From Bacteroidota bacterium (GTDB taxonomy: Bacteria > Bacteroidota > Bacteroidia > Chitinophagales > Saprospiraceae), in NCBI GenBank assembly GCA_003045895.1, contig PZPC01000010.1:28578-92577 (forward strand): DNA of 64,000 nucleotides. The letters are read 5' to 3'. Position numbers and translations under genes: made by a program. The number at the start of each line of letters is the position of its first letter. Position 1 is the first letter of the stretch. The notes below the pieces were generated by a model. That model was given only the letters and a program-made list of their open reading frames with translations, had not been told where the DNA came from and searched no databases. Shown here piece by piece: positions 43,266-52,764 of this stretch.

Positions 43266-46200
43266 TTACTGAATCGTCACCTTGGCGGTAAAGATACCCG
43301 CTTTGGTGTTGACCTGTACGAAGTAAAAACCAGCTGGAATGTCACTGATATTCAGCGGCAACAACTGGCCTGGCAGCGACTGGTTGCGCCACTGGCGCAC
43401 CACTACCCCACTGGCGCTGATGAGTTGAACGTCCAGGGTGCCCGGCAACTCCCCGCCCAGGGCGATATTGAGCGTCGTGCGGGCAGGGTTGGGGTACACT
43501 TGCAACATTTCCGGATCGTAGACCGGGTTGTCGGTACCGACCGCCACTTTGGTATCCACGATCACACCGCCAGCGGGCACGCGGGCACAGCCCAGGTCAC
43601 CTTCGTTGGAACTGACACAGGCTTCGCCTTCGTAGGCGATTTTGTCCATGAGTTCGAAGTCGTCCAGGTACCACCCTTCGGCGCCAATTCCATCATCGGA
43701 AGCGAAGCGGAAACGGACCTGAATGGTCTGGCCCTGGTAGGCACTGAGGTCGATGTAAGAGTCTACGTAACCATCGCTATCTCCCCAGAAAGCCAGGATG
43801 TTCGGCGTAAAGAGGGTACGCGACGCTAGTCGGCCCCGGTAACTGTTGCGAATAAAGGCGCTGGCGGGCACGTCGTTCCAGCTGGTTCCACCGTTGGTGG
43901 AGACCTGCACAAAACCACCGTCAGTAGCGGGTTGGGTATTGTAATCGTGGTAGAAACGCAGGGTTGGGGCGAGGCCAGCTACTTCAAAAGCCTCACTCAG
44001 CAACAAGATCTGGTCGTTGGCATCCACGCCGTTGGCGACGTACCAGCTTTTGGTGCCGCTGTTCGGATTAATGGACGTAATGTCCCAGATATCGAAGCCG
44101 GTGGGGTTCTCGAATTCCCAGTTGCCGTCGCCATTTTCCATGCCGTCGTAAAACTGCTGGATAGAGCGGACATTGGCGTTGGTCGTCACCTGGTAGGTGA
44201 TGGTCTTTCTGGTTTCCGGCGCAATTTCGCCGAGGCCGAAGGTCAGGCTGGTACCATTGTTGGTGACCGTGGCCCCCATGACGGAACCAGGCACGAGGGT
44301 AAGCCCGCTGGGCAGTTCATCCTGCACCACGACACCCGTAGCTGTTTCTTCCTTGTCATTGCTGACCACCAGGGTGAAGGTGATGTTTTCGCCAGCGATG
44401 ATCAGCCCCTGATCGGCAGATTTTTCGATCTTCAGCTCCTTGATACACGCCGGCAAAATGGAAAAGTCTTTGCGGTTGTCATCGCGGGTATTGCGGCTAC
44501 CCTGGTTGGCGCCGAAGCCCATGCCGCGGCGGGCGAAAACTTCCCAGATCAGGCATTCGTTAGCCCCTTCGGCATTGAGGTAATCCGCCGTAATCAGCGC
44601 ATCCCGGCCATCCATAATACCGGGGTTGCAACGCTGCAGCGCCATGCCGTCCATCACCAGTTGGATAGCGATATTGTTACCGCCGGTGCCGTTGATCAGG
44701 TCGGGATCAAAACCGTACTGATCGACCATGGCCCAGTAGAGATCCCAGATGGCGGTGGCCCATACTTCGCCCAGGTCGTGGGGCGCCGTCGTACCGACGA
44801 TATCGTCCATATCGTGGTTATTGATGGCAAAATCAGTGGAGTACGGCTTGCGGCGAATACCGGTGCCATCGGCTGGTTTGCGATCAGAATAGTTGCCAAT
44901 ACCGCGCAGGGTGGCGCCCGTGTCGCCGGGGCGCACGCTGGTAATGAGCGCGAAGAAGTCGCTCCAGCCTTCGCCCATCTGTTCATTGTTGGTCAGGCAG
45001 TCGTCGGCGCCCGGGCCGCCCGTCAGGCGGTTGCTGATGCCGTGTCCGTATTCGTGGGCGACTACGCCGTTGTCGAAACCGGAGCCCACCTTGGTGGCGC
45101 CACTGTCGGCGGGCCGGCCAATACTGGCGGTAACCACCACATCCAATTCCAGCTGCAGTTTGAGCCGGTTGCAGTCCGAAGCCTTCATGCTGACGGTAGG
45201 AATACTGGGGTCGGCATTGTCTACACCGCCAGCCATACCCAGTGCTTCTTCTTCGTAATTACAAATAATGACGGCAATGGCGCCGGCGGCCTCGGCACGG
45301 AGGGTTTTTTCTTCAAAAAAGCAGCTGCCGCGATCGATCAGGGCAATTTTTCCACTCACTTCCGCCGCGTTGGCGATCTCCTCGCAGGCGATGAAAGGCG
45401 AACCCGAGGCATCGTAGGCGCGGATGACCTGACCCACGATCGGAATTTCCGGAATCTGAGGCCCGTAGCTGGCCGTACCCGACTCGTAGCTCCCGGCCAC
45501 ACTGGCGGGAGAGTCGATCGTCAGTACCCGGCCGGCGACTCCCTGCCAGAGGTACATCTGCATGCGGCCATTGGCGCCGTCGGGCGGGGTAGAAAAGTTG
45601 GCGTTGTTGGTGCCGCTGCCGTCCTGGGCTTCGGCAAACACGTGGTCGTTGCCCCCCATGGCGCCGGAATAATTGCGCCGCTGGAAATTGCCTGCTTCCT
45701 CATTGAAGCCGTAGGCAAAGGTGATATCGTGCATCATGTTCACCATGTAGAACATCTGGGTGATTTCTGCCGGTTGCATGTTCTCGGGTTCGTCGTCGAC
45801 ATCGAAATAAAAATCGAAGTTCAAGTCGGCGGTTCCGTCGGGCTCATCACCCAGGGAAGTGTTCATGTCTTCCGCGTCCAGGTAGGCGTGGGTGTTGTTG
45901 CCGCGGGTGATGGTGTATTCCGGGCCAGGCATGCCGTTGACATCGTGCCAGCCGAAGGGAGAGGCGATGGGGTCGGCCGGATCAATGACCAGCTGGCGCT
46001 CCCCGTGGATGGGGCTCTCAATGGGCACCGGAAACACGCGGTAGGCCGACGTGCCGTCTACCACGGCGGCGGTAGCGGGTTGGAGCACCACCTTTTCGCC
46101 TTCCCACTGGTGGGCGCAGTGATCGGCGTGGGCCACGGTTTTGTCTTTGGCATCAAAATTACAGTAGATGGTGTAGTTGTGGCGGTGGATGACCTTGTTG

Positions 46201-46796
46201 GTGACGGCATCCACGCGCAGGCTCCAGTAGTCGGCAGAGTTGGCCAGGTCGATGGCCATATCCCAACACAGGCGAATCTCGTCGGTACCCAGCACCGGCA
46301 GGTAGCGCAGCTTGACCACGATGTCGTTGTGGGCTACGGCGCCGCCGGCAAAGGTATAGCGGCTACCCTGCTGTTCTTTGAGGGCCAGCGGCTGGGTGGG
46401 GTGAACCCCGCAATCCGCCAGGGCGGCCGTCAGGGCCTGGTAGGCGGTGGTGGCGGGGGTAGCGGTGTTGATGCGTTCGGCCAGGTGGGGCTCGAAAGCA
46501 GGGGTGGCCGACACGATCTCACCCCTGCGGGAGAGGTGTACGCCGGTCACGGTTCCGTAAACGGGAATGCTGGCGTACCGCTGGACAAAATAGAAATGTT
46601 TGGCGCCGTTGTGGGCCGAAACGTACTGGTCGCTGACGATGACATCGACCAGGTCGGCGACCTCGAGCCCCCATTCGGTGGCGTGTTGTTCGAGGTAACG
46701 CTGCGCCTTGTCGCGTTCGTTTTGTTGTTGAGCAAAGAGCGGCTGGATGCTTCCTATTCCTACCAGGAGCAAGAGAAGTGTAAGACTTCTTTTCAT
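43266..46796 (-). CDS. M36 (fungalysin-type) metalloprotease with PA domain, T9SS type A
   Basis: 1176 aa. Signal peptide MKRSLTLLLLLVGIGSIQPLFAQ; an FTP-like propeptide (HFYFVQRYASIPVYGTVTGV); the catalytic region with an HEYGH motif near residue 579 and the downstream Glu in MGEGWSDFFAL near 612; a PA domain inserted before it (GKIALIDRGSCFFEEKTLRAEAAGAIAVIICNY); a DUF11 domain (ADQGLIIAGENITFTLVVSN); a MAM/carbohydrate-like sandwich (WYLDDFELMDKIAYEG); and a type A sorting domain (LQVYPNPARTTLNIALGG ... AGFYFVQVNTKAG). Zinc endopeptidase, self-processing and secreted through T9SS. A start-to-end antisense ORF of 956 codons overlaps it and is judged a shadow. Confidence 0.9.
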   Translation of the reverse strand: MKRSLTLLLLLVGIGSIQPLFAQQQNERDKAQRYLEQHATEWGLEVADLVDVIVSDQYVSAHNGAKHFYFVQRYASIPVYGTVTGVHLSRRGEIVSATPAFEPHLAERINTATPATTAYQALTAALADCGVHPTQPLALKEQQGSRYTFAGGAVAHNDIVVKLRYLPVLGTDEIRLCWDMAIDLANSADYWSLRVDAVTNKVIHRHNYTIYCNFDAKDKTVAHADHCAHQWEGEKVVLQPATAAVVDGTSAYRVFPVPIESPIHGERQLVIDPADPIASPFGWHDVNGMPGPEYTITRGNNTHAYLDAEDMNTSLGDEPDGTADLNFDFYFDVDDEPENMQPAEITQMFYMVNMMHDITFAYGFNEEAGNFQRRNYSGAMGGNDHVFAEAQDGSGTNNANFSTPPDGANGRMQMYLWQGVAGRVLTIDSPASVAGSYESGTASYGPQIPEIPIVGQVIRAYDASGSPFIACEEIANAAEVSGKIALIDRGSCFFEEKTLRAEAAGAIAVIICNYEEEALGMAGGVDNADPSIPTVSMKASDCNRLKLQLELDVVVTASIGRPADSGATKVGSGFDNGVVAHEYGHGISNRLTGGPGADDCLTNNEQMGEGWSDFFALITSVRPGDTGATLRGIGNYSDRKPADGTGIRRKPYSTDFAINNHDMDDIVGTTAPHDLGEVWATAIWDLYWAMVDQYGFDPDLINGTGGNNIAIQLVMDGMALQRCNPGIMDGRDALITADYLNAEGANECLIWEVFARRGMGFGANQGSRNTRDDNRKDFSILPACIKELKIEKSADQGLIIAGENITFTLVVSNDKEETATGVVVQDELPSGLTLVPGSVMGATVTNNGTSLTFGLGEIAPETRKTITYQVTTNANVRSIQQFYDGMENGDGNWEFENPTGFDIWDITSINPNSGTKSWYVANGVDANDQILLLSEAFEVAGLAPTLRFYHDYNTQPATDGGFVQVSTNGGTSWNDVPASAFIRNSYRGRLASRTLFTPNILAFWGDSDGYVDSYIDLSAYQGQTIQVRFRFASDDGIGAEGWYLDDFELMDKIAYEGEACVSSNEGDLGCARVPAGGVIVDTKVAVGTDNPVYDPEMLQVYPNPARTTLNIALGGELPGTLDVQLISASGVVVRQWRNQSLPGQLLPLNISDIPAGFYFVQVNTKAGIFTAKVTIQ

Positions 46797-46924
46797 GACT
46801 GAAGTTGATTTGAGGGTGTAAAATGAATATAGGGTCGGTCCACAAAATTAAGTCAAATCTGGAAACTGGTAGGCGCCTGTTGCAACAAATAACTGAATTC
46901 AGCCGACAAATACCGCCTTTGTAG

Positions 46925-46932
46925 TAGCTTTG
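46925..46932 (+). promoter_or_regulatory. Candidate -7 element of rlmB
   Basis: TAGCTTTG matches TAnnTTTG, 38 bp before the rlmB ATG. No clear -33 motif is visible, so confidence is limited. Confidence 0.35.
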
Positions 46933-46970
46933 CCGGAGAAATTTTAATTTTCGCTGGCAGATACACAAAC

Positions 46971-47714
46971 ATGGACGATAAACAATGGGTTTTTGGGCGG
47001 CATCCGGTACTGGAAGCCCTGGCGGCTAACCAGCCCGTAGAAAAGGTGTGGTTGCAACAAGGCACGCGGGGAGAGTTTGAAAAGGAGTTGCGCCACCTGT
47101 GCCGCGACCTCAAGATACCGATGACCGTTCTGCCCAAGGACAGCATCAACCGGCTGGTGAAGGGCAACCACCAGGGCGTGGTGGCGCTGTTGGGAGCCGC
47201 GGCCTACCAGCAACTGGACGATATTTTGCCCTTTGTGTACGAAAAGGGCGAAACGCCACTCCTCCTGCTCCTGGACGGGGTGACCGATGTGCGCAACTTC
47301 GGCGCCATTGCCCGCTCCGCAGAACTGTGTGGTGTGCACGCCGTGGTGATTCCCGCCAAGGGCAGCGCGGGCCTGTCGGCCGAAGCCCTGAAGACTTCGG
47401 CGGGTGCGCTGGCGCGGGTACCGGTGTGCCGGGTGAAGAGCCTGGTGAGCACCATCACCTTCCTGCAGGAAAGTGGGGTGCGGGTGTTGGCCAGCGACCT
47501 GAGCGGCGACAAGTACCTCCACGAACTGGACCTGACGGGGCCGGTGGCGCTGGTGTTGGGCTCCGAAGGCGAGGGCATCAGCAAAGGGGTAGCGGCAGCG
47601 GCGGATCGCTGTTTCCGCATTCCGCAGTTGGGTACGCTCAACTCTTTCAACGTGAGTGTCGCGACGGGCATTATGCTGTATGAGAGTATGCGCCAGCGGA
47701 GTGTGGTGCTGTAA
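46971..47714 (+). CDS. rlmB: 23S rRNA (guanosine-2'-O-)-methyltransferase RlmB
   Basis: 247 aa, the usual RlmB length. The N-terminal L7Ae-like substrate-binding domain has WVFGRHPVLEAL and NHQGVVALL. The C-terminal SPOUT (alpha/beta-knot) domain holds the three motifs: LDGVTDVRNFGAIARSAELCGV (Asn and Arg), LVLGSEGEGIS and IPQLGTLNSFNVSVATGIMLYE. It methylates G2251 (E. coli numbering) in the peptidyl-transferase P loop of 23S rRNA. A single-gene unit divergent from the M36 gene. It ends only 5 bp before the convergent methyltransferase gene. Confidence 0.95.
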   Translation: MDDKQWVFGRHPVLEALAANQPVEKVWLQQGTRGEFEKELRHLCRDLKIPMTVLPKDSINRLVKGNHQGVVALLGAAAYQQLDDILPFVYEKGETPLLLLLDGVTDVRNFGAIARSAELCGVHAVVIPAKGSAGLSAEALKTSAGALARVPVCRVKSLVSTITFLQESGVRVLASDLSGDKYLHELDLTGPVALVLGSEGEGISKGVAAAADRCFRIPQLGTLNSFNVSVATGIMLYESMRQRSVVL

Positions 47715-47719
47715 TAGAC

Positions 47720-48730
47720 TCAGCCAAGCTTATACGCAAGCCCAGGATTAGCAGCTATTTGATACCTCAGGGTGAGGGACCATTCTTTGGTTTCCTCCGT
47801 GGGCAGGGGAGCTATGATCCAGGGGCTGGTCAGTCCACTCTCGTAGGTTCGGAGCCAAATAGTTCCAAAAACCTGAATTTCTGTAAAAATAGCCAGGTGG
47901 GTATAATGCTTCCAGGACGCCGGCTTTACCACCATCGTAACGGGTACAAAGTCAATTTCTCCTTGATTATCGGCGCTGATGTATTTGAAATCTTTAATGG
48001 TCTCTTTGCTTAATTCAAAAACGGCACCTTCTTTTTTAAAGACAAGGTCGTCATCCACCTGACCAGGTGGGTATTCCGTATTCAAAAAACCTAAGTATAG
48101 GATAATTCTCGCAGGTATTAAAATCACCTCATTGGTCATTTGTTTCAGCAGGTTGGTAACGATCGAAACCTGCGGTTCTTCTCTTAAAGCATGCTGCATG
48201 GTTTCACTGAGCAGGACATCAATTTGCTCGCCGTCCTTGATTTTATACGCAGTAGCATCTTCCTGTACCAACGCTTTTACAAATCCATTGAAATTTAATT
48301 TTGAAAATATTTTTTTCAAAAAGTCACAGCTGTTTTCATTTATTTCAATTAGCGTAACTTGAACCTCCTCCTCTGTATAGACCGCTAATAACGGCAAAAT
48401 AAGCGCGGCAAATGGGCCGGTGCCCGCATAAAGAATATGTACAGGGCCTTCGTTTTTTGTTTTCAGGTATTTTATGGCCTCAAATACGCCTTTGATGAGT
48501 TTTCGAGTCCTCCTGGCATCACTGATACAAGCAGCAGCCCAGTAGGAACCTATTGCTTTGCCATTTTCAATATAAATATCCGTTTTGAAATCCTCATTTT
48601 TAGAATCAAATTCTGCCCACGCAAACAATAGTTCCCGGTATCTTTTGGCCGTAGCCGACAAGGTTACCTGATCCAGCTCTTCCGCCAGGAAGATGGCTGC
48701 TATTTCTTGTAGCATCTGCCGGTTATTCAT
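47720..48730 (-). CDS. Class I SAM-dependent methyltransferase, PRMT-like
   Basis: 336 aa from the ATG at 48730 (an in-frame TTG at 48739 is possible). Motif I ILYAGTGPFAALILPLL, post-I VTLIEINENSCDFLKKIF and an acidic loop LLSETMQHALREE follow the order seen in protein-arginine-methyltransferase-like folds, with the C-terminal half forming a beta-rich part (TLRYQIAANPG) like the PRMT barrel. The substrate is not known; methylation of a protein, lipid or small molecule is possible. Lower GC and different codon use than rlmB. It lies 31 bp after the dehydrogenase start on the same strand, so probably co-transcribed. Confidence 0.65.
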   Translation of the reverse strand: MNNRQMLQEIAAIFLAEELDQVTLSATAKRYRELLFAWAEFDSKNEDFKTDIYIENGKAIGSYWAAACISDARRTRKLIKGVFEAIKYLKTKNEGPVHILYAGTGPFAALILPLLAVYTEEEVQVTLIEINENSCDFLKKIFSKLNFNGFVKALVQEDATAYKIKDGEQIDVLLSETMQHALREEPQVSIVTNLLKQMTNEVILIPARIILYLGFLNTEYPPGQVDDDLVFKKEGAVFELSKETIKDFKYISADNQGEIDFVPVTMVVKPASWKHYTHLAIFTEIQVFGTIWLRTYESGLTSPWIIAPLPTEETKEWSLTLRYQIAANPGLAYKLG

Positions 48731-48769
48731 CTTGGCCAATTTAGAGCTTAGAGCCTTTTTAGTGCGCCT

Positions 48770-49759
48770 CTATACAATTTCGTTTTTCAAGGCGATCCCC
48801 TTACCAAAGTCTTCGATATTTTCTAAGGTGGTGATGGTGATTTCGCGCATCGCTTCTTTCGTAAAATACGCCTGATGGGAGGTGATCAACACATTGGGGA
48901 AACCAATCAGCCGGACAATTAAATCATCGGGGATGATGCTTTCTGACAAGTCTTTGAAAAACAGGTTCTCTTCCTGCTCGTACACATCGATTCCCAGGTA
49001 GCCGACTTTTTGCTCTGCCAGGCCTTCGATGATATCGGCCGTATTGATGAGTGCACCTCTGCTGGTATTGATAATCATAACCCCCTCTTTCATCAACGAC
49101 AAGGTATGGGCATTGATCAGGTGTTTGGTGTCCGGATTGAGCGGGCAGTGTAAAGACAGGATGTCGGCCTGCTGAAAAACTTCCGTTAAAGGCAGGTAAA
49201 CCACCCCGAGGTGGATCAATTCATCCGCGGGGTATTTATCGAAGGCAATGATTTTACAGCCAAACCCTTTTATTATCCGACAAAAAGTAGCGCCTATTCT
49301 GCCGGTTCCAATAACGCCCACTGTTTTGCCATGAAGGTTAAAACCTATTAGATTATTCAGGGAAAAGTTGCCCTCCCGAACCCTATTGTAAGCTTTGTGG
49401 GTCTTCCGGTTCAACGTGAGGAGGAGGGCTACGGCGTGTTCGGCCACGGCTTCGGGTGAATAAGCGGGTACGCGTACGACTTTGAGCTGGTTCCTTTTTG
49501 CGGATTCGATATCCACATTGTTGTAGCCGGCGCAACGCAAGGCAATCAGCCGGACCCCATGGTCAACCATCTTTTTTATCGTATCCTCATCCACCTGGTC
49601 ATTTACGAAAACGCAGACCACGTCGAATCCGGCGGTTAGATTGGCGGTGCGGCTATTGAGGGTTGTTTCAAAATAAGTGAATTCAAAATCAGCATTTTTA
49701 TTGTGTCGCTCAAAATATTCCTGGTCGTAGGGTTTGGTACTGAATACCGCTATTTTCAT
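48770..49759 (-). CDS. D-2-hydroxyacid dehydrogenase (D-lactate dehydrogenase-like)
   Basis: 329 aa from the ATG at 49759 (KIAVFSTKPYDQEYF), the usual start of the LdhA group; an ATG at 49783 would add 8 residues. Rossmann motif GVIGTGRIGATFCRI; catalytic Arg in LIALRCAGYNNVD, Glu in YLGIDVYEQEE, His in LITSHQAYFTKEA. It interconverts pyruvate and D-lactate with NADH; other 2-oxoacids are possible. The next gene on the same strand is the methyltransferase. AT-richer than most of the window. Confidence 0.85.
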   Translation of the reverse strand: MKIAVFSTKPYDQEYFERHNKNADFEFTYFETTLNSRTANLTAGFDVVCVFVNDQVDEDTIKKMVDHGVRLIALRCAGYNNVDIESAKRNQLKVVRVPAYSPEAVAEHAVALLLTLNRKTHKAYNRVREGNFSLNNLIGFNLHGKTVGVIGTGRIGATFCRIIKGFGCKIIAFDKYPADELIHLGVVYLPLTEVFQQADILSLHCPLNPDTKHLINAHTLSLMKEGVMIINTSRGALINTADIIEGLAEQKVGYLGIDVYEQEENLFFKDLSESIIPDDLIVRLIGFPNVLITSHQAYFTKEAMREITITTLENIEDFGKGIALKNEIV

Positions 49760-50019
49760 CCTGTTTATTTGATTCTCTGACAATTTTTGTGATGTAGGTC
49801 AAGCAAAAACAAAAATGACGCTCCTTATCAGTCGCTTATCATTTTTGCTTTAGCCTGACCACAAAAATGTCAGAGAAGGTTCTATTTTTTGTACCTGGAC
49901 TAGCGCTTGCTGCGAAAGGAGGAGCGCAAGATATCACATAATAGCGACTTCTGTTTGCTTCTGCAAGGGAGGAAAAAAATGCGGCGATGCGGGGGCTGTC
50001 TGCTTCAGGCTGGCCCCCG

Positions 50020-51123
50020 TCAGGATACGGCAGCAGGCACGACACTGTTCACCCAGATCAGTTCCTGGATATTGTCCATGTCCACTACCCCGACGAGTGC
50101 GCCTTTTTCGACTACCGGAAAAACGGAACATTTGGTCGCCACCAATTTGGGATAGATGTCCTTGAGGGCGAGTTCCGGAGTTAGGGTGAGGAACTCGGTT
50201 TGCATGGCTTTTTCCACCGGGCTGGCTTTTCCGAGGGCGGCCAGTCCGCGAATGATATCGAGGCGCAGCAGGATACCGACGACCTTTCCCTGGTCGATGA
50301 CCAGGAACTCCTGATCCTGGCCGTCCAGTAGTAGTTCAACTGCTTTTCCCAGCGGGTCGGCGGGGTGCAGTGCAGAAAATTTCGTCATCATCGCATCCCG
50401 TACCGTATGGGGGGATAGAATCTGCCGGGAAGTTTCGAAGGCTGCCTCGCCGCCGGCGCCCAGGTAGACGAACAAGCCGATGAAGACCAGCCAGAAGTCG
50501 TAGGAAAAACCCAGGAAGACCAAAAAGATGGCCAGCAATTGCCCCACCGAAGCAGCCACCCGGGTGGCTTTGGCCCGATCCATCCTGAAAGCCAGCAACG
50601 CCCGCAGCACCCGGCCACCGTCCATCGGGAAGGCCGGCAACAGGTTGAACGTGGCCAGGAGGAGGTTGGCGGCAAAAAGATTGAACACAAAAGACTGGTC
50701 CTGCAGCGTAGCCGAATCTTTCAGCGCAGCCAGGTCGGGAAAGGTTCCGGAAACGCGCAGGTATCCCCACAGCAGCACCGCAATGGTGAAGTTGACCGTC
50801 GGACCAGCGATGGCCACCAGCAGCTCCTGGGCTGGCTTTTCGGGCATACTTTCCAGGCTGGCTATCCCGCCAATGGGGTAAAGGGTGATGTCGCCGGTTT
50901 TGATGCCAAATTTCCGGGCCGTCAGCGCGTGCCCAAACTCGTGCAACACGATACAGCCAAATAAGGTGAGCACAAACAAGAGGCTCCACCCCCCTTCCAC
51001 CAGCGAATGACCGGCACTGTAATTCATGACCAAAATCCAGGCCAGGAGAATCATGAACGTCCAGTGGATATAGACCTGGATACCCGAAAAACGCCCTATT
51101 GGTAAAGACCATTGGTTTTTCAT
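50020..51123 (-). CDS. Site-2 protease family intramembrane metalloprotease with two CBS domains
   Basis: 367 aa. Catalytic motif VLHEFGHALTARKFG in the second helix; NLLPAFPMDGGRVLRALLAF supplies the conserved Asp of the fourth helix; then two CBS domains in the C-terminal 130 residues (TVRDAMMTKFSALHP...VVGILLRLD and PVEKAMQTEFLTLTP...LVGVVDMD). Family members cleave within membrane proteins, e.g. anti-sigma factors; CBS domains usually sense adenine nucleotides, tying activity to energy status. It is a single gene. The target is unknown. Confidence 0.9.
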   Translation of the reverse strand: MKNQWSLPIGRFSGIQVYIHWTFMILLAWILVMNYSAGHSLVEGGWSLLFVLTLFGCIVLHEFGHALTARKFGIKTGDITLYPIGGIASLESMPEKPAQELLVAIAGPTVNFTIAVLLWGYLRVSGTFPDLAALKDSATLQDQSFVFNLFAANLLLATFNLLPAFPMDGGRVLRALLAFRMDRAKATRVAASVGQLLAIFLVFLGFSYDFWLVFIGLFVYLGAGGEAAFETSRQILSPHTVRDAMMTKFSALHPADPLGKAVELLLDGQDQEFLVIDQGKVVGILLRLDIIRGLAALGKASPVEKAMQTEFLTLTPELALKDIYPKLVATKCSVFPVVEKGALVGVVDMDNIQELIWVNSVVPAAVS

Positions 51124-51320
51124 ATATAAGCTTTAAGATGTAGCCCGATGATTGCGCCAAAATACCCTGCTGTGCCTGGCTGCGCCAAAACAGGTTAGTG
51201 CCGCCAGGTTATTCCGGCCGGTGCCCTGCTGCAACAAGGCAATTCGGCCTGAAGAAAGGAGTCCTAAAAGAGAGGAAGTCACATGGTTGGCCACAGAAAT
51301 AGCTACGGTTCCGGTTTTTT

Positions 51321-52574
51321 TCAGGAATTGTTGATTTTCAGCAGCAATCGCTTAATCACCTGCTCAATCGTCAGCCCCTGCACCAGGATAGAGAAGACCA
51401 CCACGATGTAGGTCATGACCAAGAACATCTCCCGGTTCATCTCGGCGGAAAGGCTCAACGCCAGGGCGATAGAGATCCCCCCTCTGAGGCCGCCCCAGGT
51501 CATGATCTTATTGGTGTGGGGAACGAAGTCCAGTTTCTTTTCGAAAATTTTCACGGGCAACCAGAGCGATGCGTAACGGCACGCCAGGATAATGGGAATG
51601 GCCAAAAAGCCAGCGAGCAGGTAATTGGCCTGGTAGGTGAGGATCAGCATTTCCATACCGATGAGTACGAACAAGACGGCATTGAGTAAAATATCGATCA
51701 GCTCCCAGAATTTGTCCACGTAAAGTTCCGTCGTTTCCGACATGGCGGAATCCCTCACCCGGTCGTGCCCCACCAGTAATCCCGCCACCACCATCGCCAA
51801 AGGAGCGGATACGTGTAGTTCGTGGGCCGTCACCGTGCCTACCATGACCGCCGCCAGCGTAATAATGACCTCGATGCTGAAATCGTCGATGGATTTGAGC
51901 AACTGGAAGGTAATCCAACCAATACCTAAGCCCAGCAGTAATCCGCCGAATACTTCCTGTCCGAACAGTTTGGCAATTTCCGCAGGGTTGATGGCTTCGC
52001 CCTCGGCAGCCGCAATGGCAAACAAAGTCAAAAACAAAACGACGCCGACGCCGTCGTTAAAGAGCGATTCTCCGACAATCTTGATCTCCAGTTTCTTGGG
52101 CGCGTTGGCTTTTTTCAGGATGCCCAACACGGCAATCGGATCGGTAGGCGAAATGATGGCTCCAAAAAGCAAGCAATGGATATAGCTGATTTGCAACCCC
52201 AGTAGCTGCAGCAAATAGAAGGTGGAGGTACCGATAAGGAAGGTAGAAACCACGACGCCGATCGTCGCAAAAGCGATAATGGGCCACCGCTGTGCTTTGA
52301 GCTCCTGGAAATTGGTGTGCAACGCGCCGGCGAACAACAGGAAGCTCAGCATATAGTCCATCAAAACCGTTTTGAAGTCAATTTGCCGAATCAGTTCCGC
52401 TTCGGCCTTTAAGAGCGTATCGTCAAAAAAGCTGAGTGCCAACACCCCGAAAGTGTAGAGGATGGTAATCAGCATTAAGCCTATCGTAGTCGGCAACTTG
52501 AAAAACCGAACATTGATGTAGCCGAAAGTTGCGGCCAAAAAGACTAAGCCTGAGATGATTAGGTAGTAGTTCAT
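51321..52574 (-). CDS. Na+/H+ antiporter of the CPA1 family (NhaP-like)
   Basis: 417 aa with about twelve hydrophobic helices. The cation-site motifs of CPA1 are present: ISPTDPIAVLGI, GESLFNDGVGVVLFLTLF (Asn-Asp) and a C-terminal WGGLRGGISIALALSLS. It extrudes Na+ (or K+) in exchange for H+ across the cytoplasmic membrane, expected of a marine organism. It is a single gene with about 200 bp separating it from the site-2 protease; that gap contains no recognisable feature. Confidence 0.9.
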   Translation of the reverse strand: MNYYLIISGLVFLAATFGYINVRFFKLPTTIGLMLITILYTFGVLALSFFDDTLLKAEAELIRQIDFKTVLMDYMLSFLLFAGALHTNFQELKAQRWPIIAFATIGVVVSTFLIGTSTFYLLQLLGLQISYIHCLLFGAIISPTDPIAVLGILKKANAPKKLEIKIVGESLFNDGVGVVLFLTLFAIAAAEGEAINPAEIAKLFGQEVFGGLLLGLGIGWITFQLLKSIDDFSIEVIITLAAVMVGTVTAHELHVSAPLAMVVAGLLVGHDRVRDSAMSETTELYVDKFWELIDILLNAVLFVLIGMEMLILTYQANYLLAGFLAIPIILACRYASLWLPVKIFEKKLDFVPHTNKIMTWGGLRGGISIALALSLSAEMNREMFLVMTYIVVVFSILVQGLTIEQVIKRLLLKINNS

Positions 52575-52738
52575 TAAACGGCGTAATTGTATAATTTGAG
52601 CAGGGAAGCCCCCTGCGCTTCAAGGTATGATTTTCTGCTGGCCTGGTGAATTCCTAAGGTACGGCAGAATTCGTCAAATTTACGATTATATCCGCTACTC
52701 GTAGACCCGTCACCTTCCGTTATTCGGATAATTTGTTG

Positions 52739-52746
52739 TAAATTTG
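52739..52746 (+). promoter_or_regulatory. -7 element before the AAA/DUF4143 gene
   Basis: TAAATTTG matches TAnnTTTG exactly. Transcription would begin near 52753, after the in-frame TTG at 52744, which supports the ATG at 52765 as the real start. No clear TTTG lies 19-20 nt further upstream. Confidence 0.45.
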
Positions 52747-52764
52747 TACATAAAATCCGATAAA

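Noticed and set aside
43932..46802. 956-codon ORF antisense to the M36 protease
   Set aside because: It is the reverse-strand shadow of a clearly coding gene (HEYGH motif, sorting domain); its translation is low-complexity Gly/Val/His-rich and has no recognisable domain.
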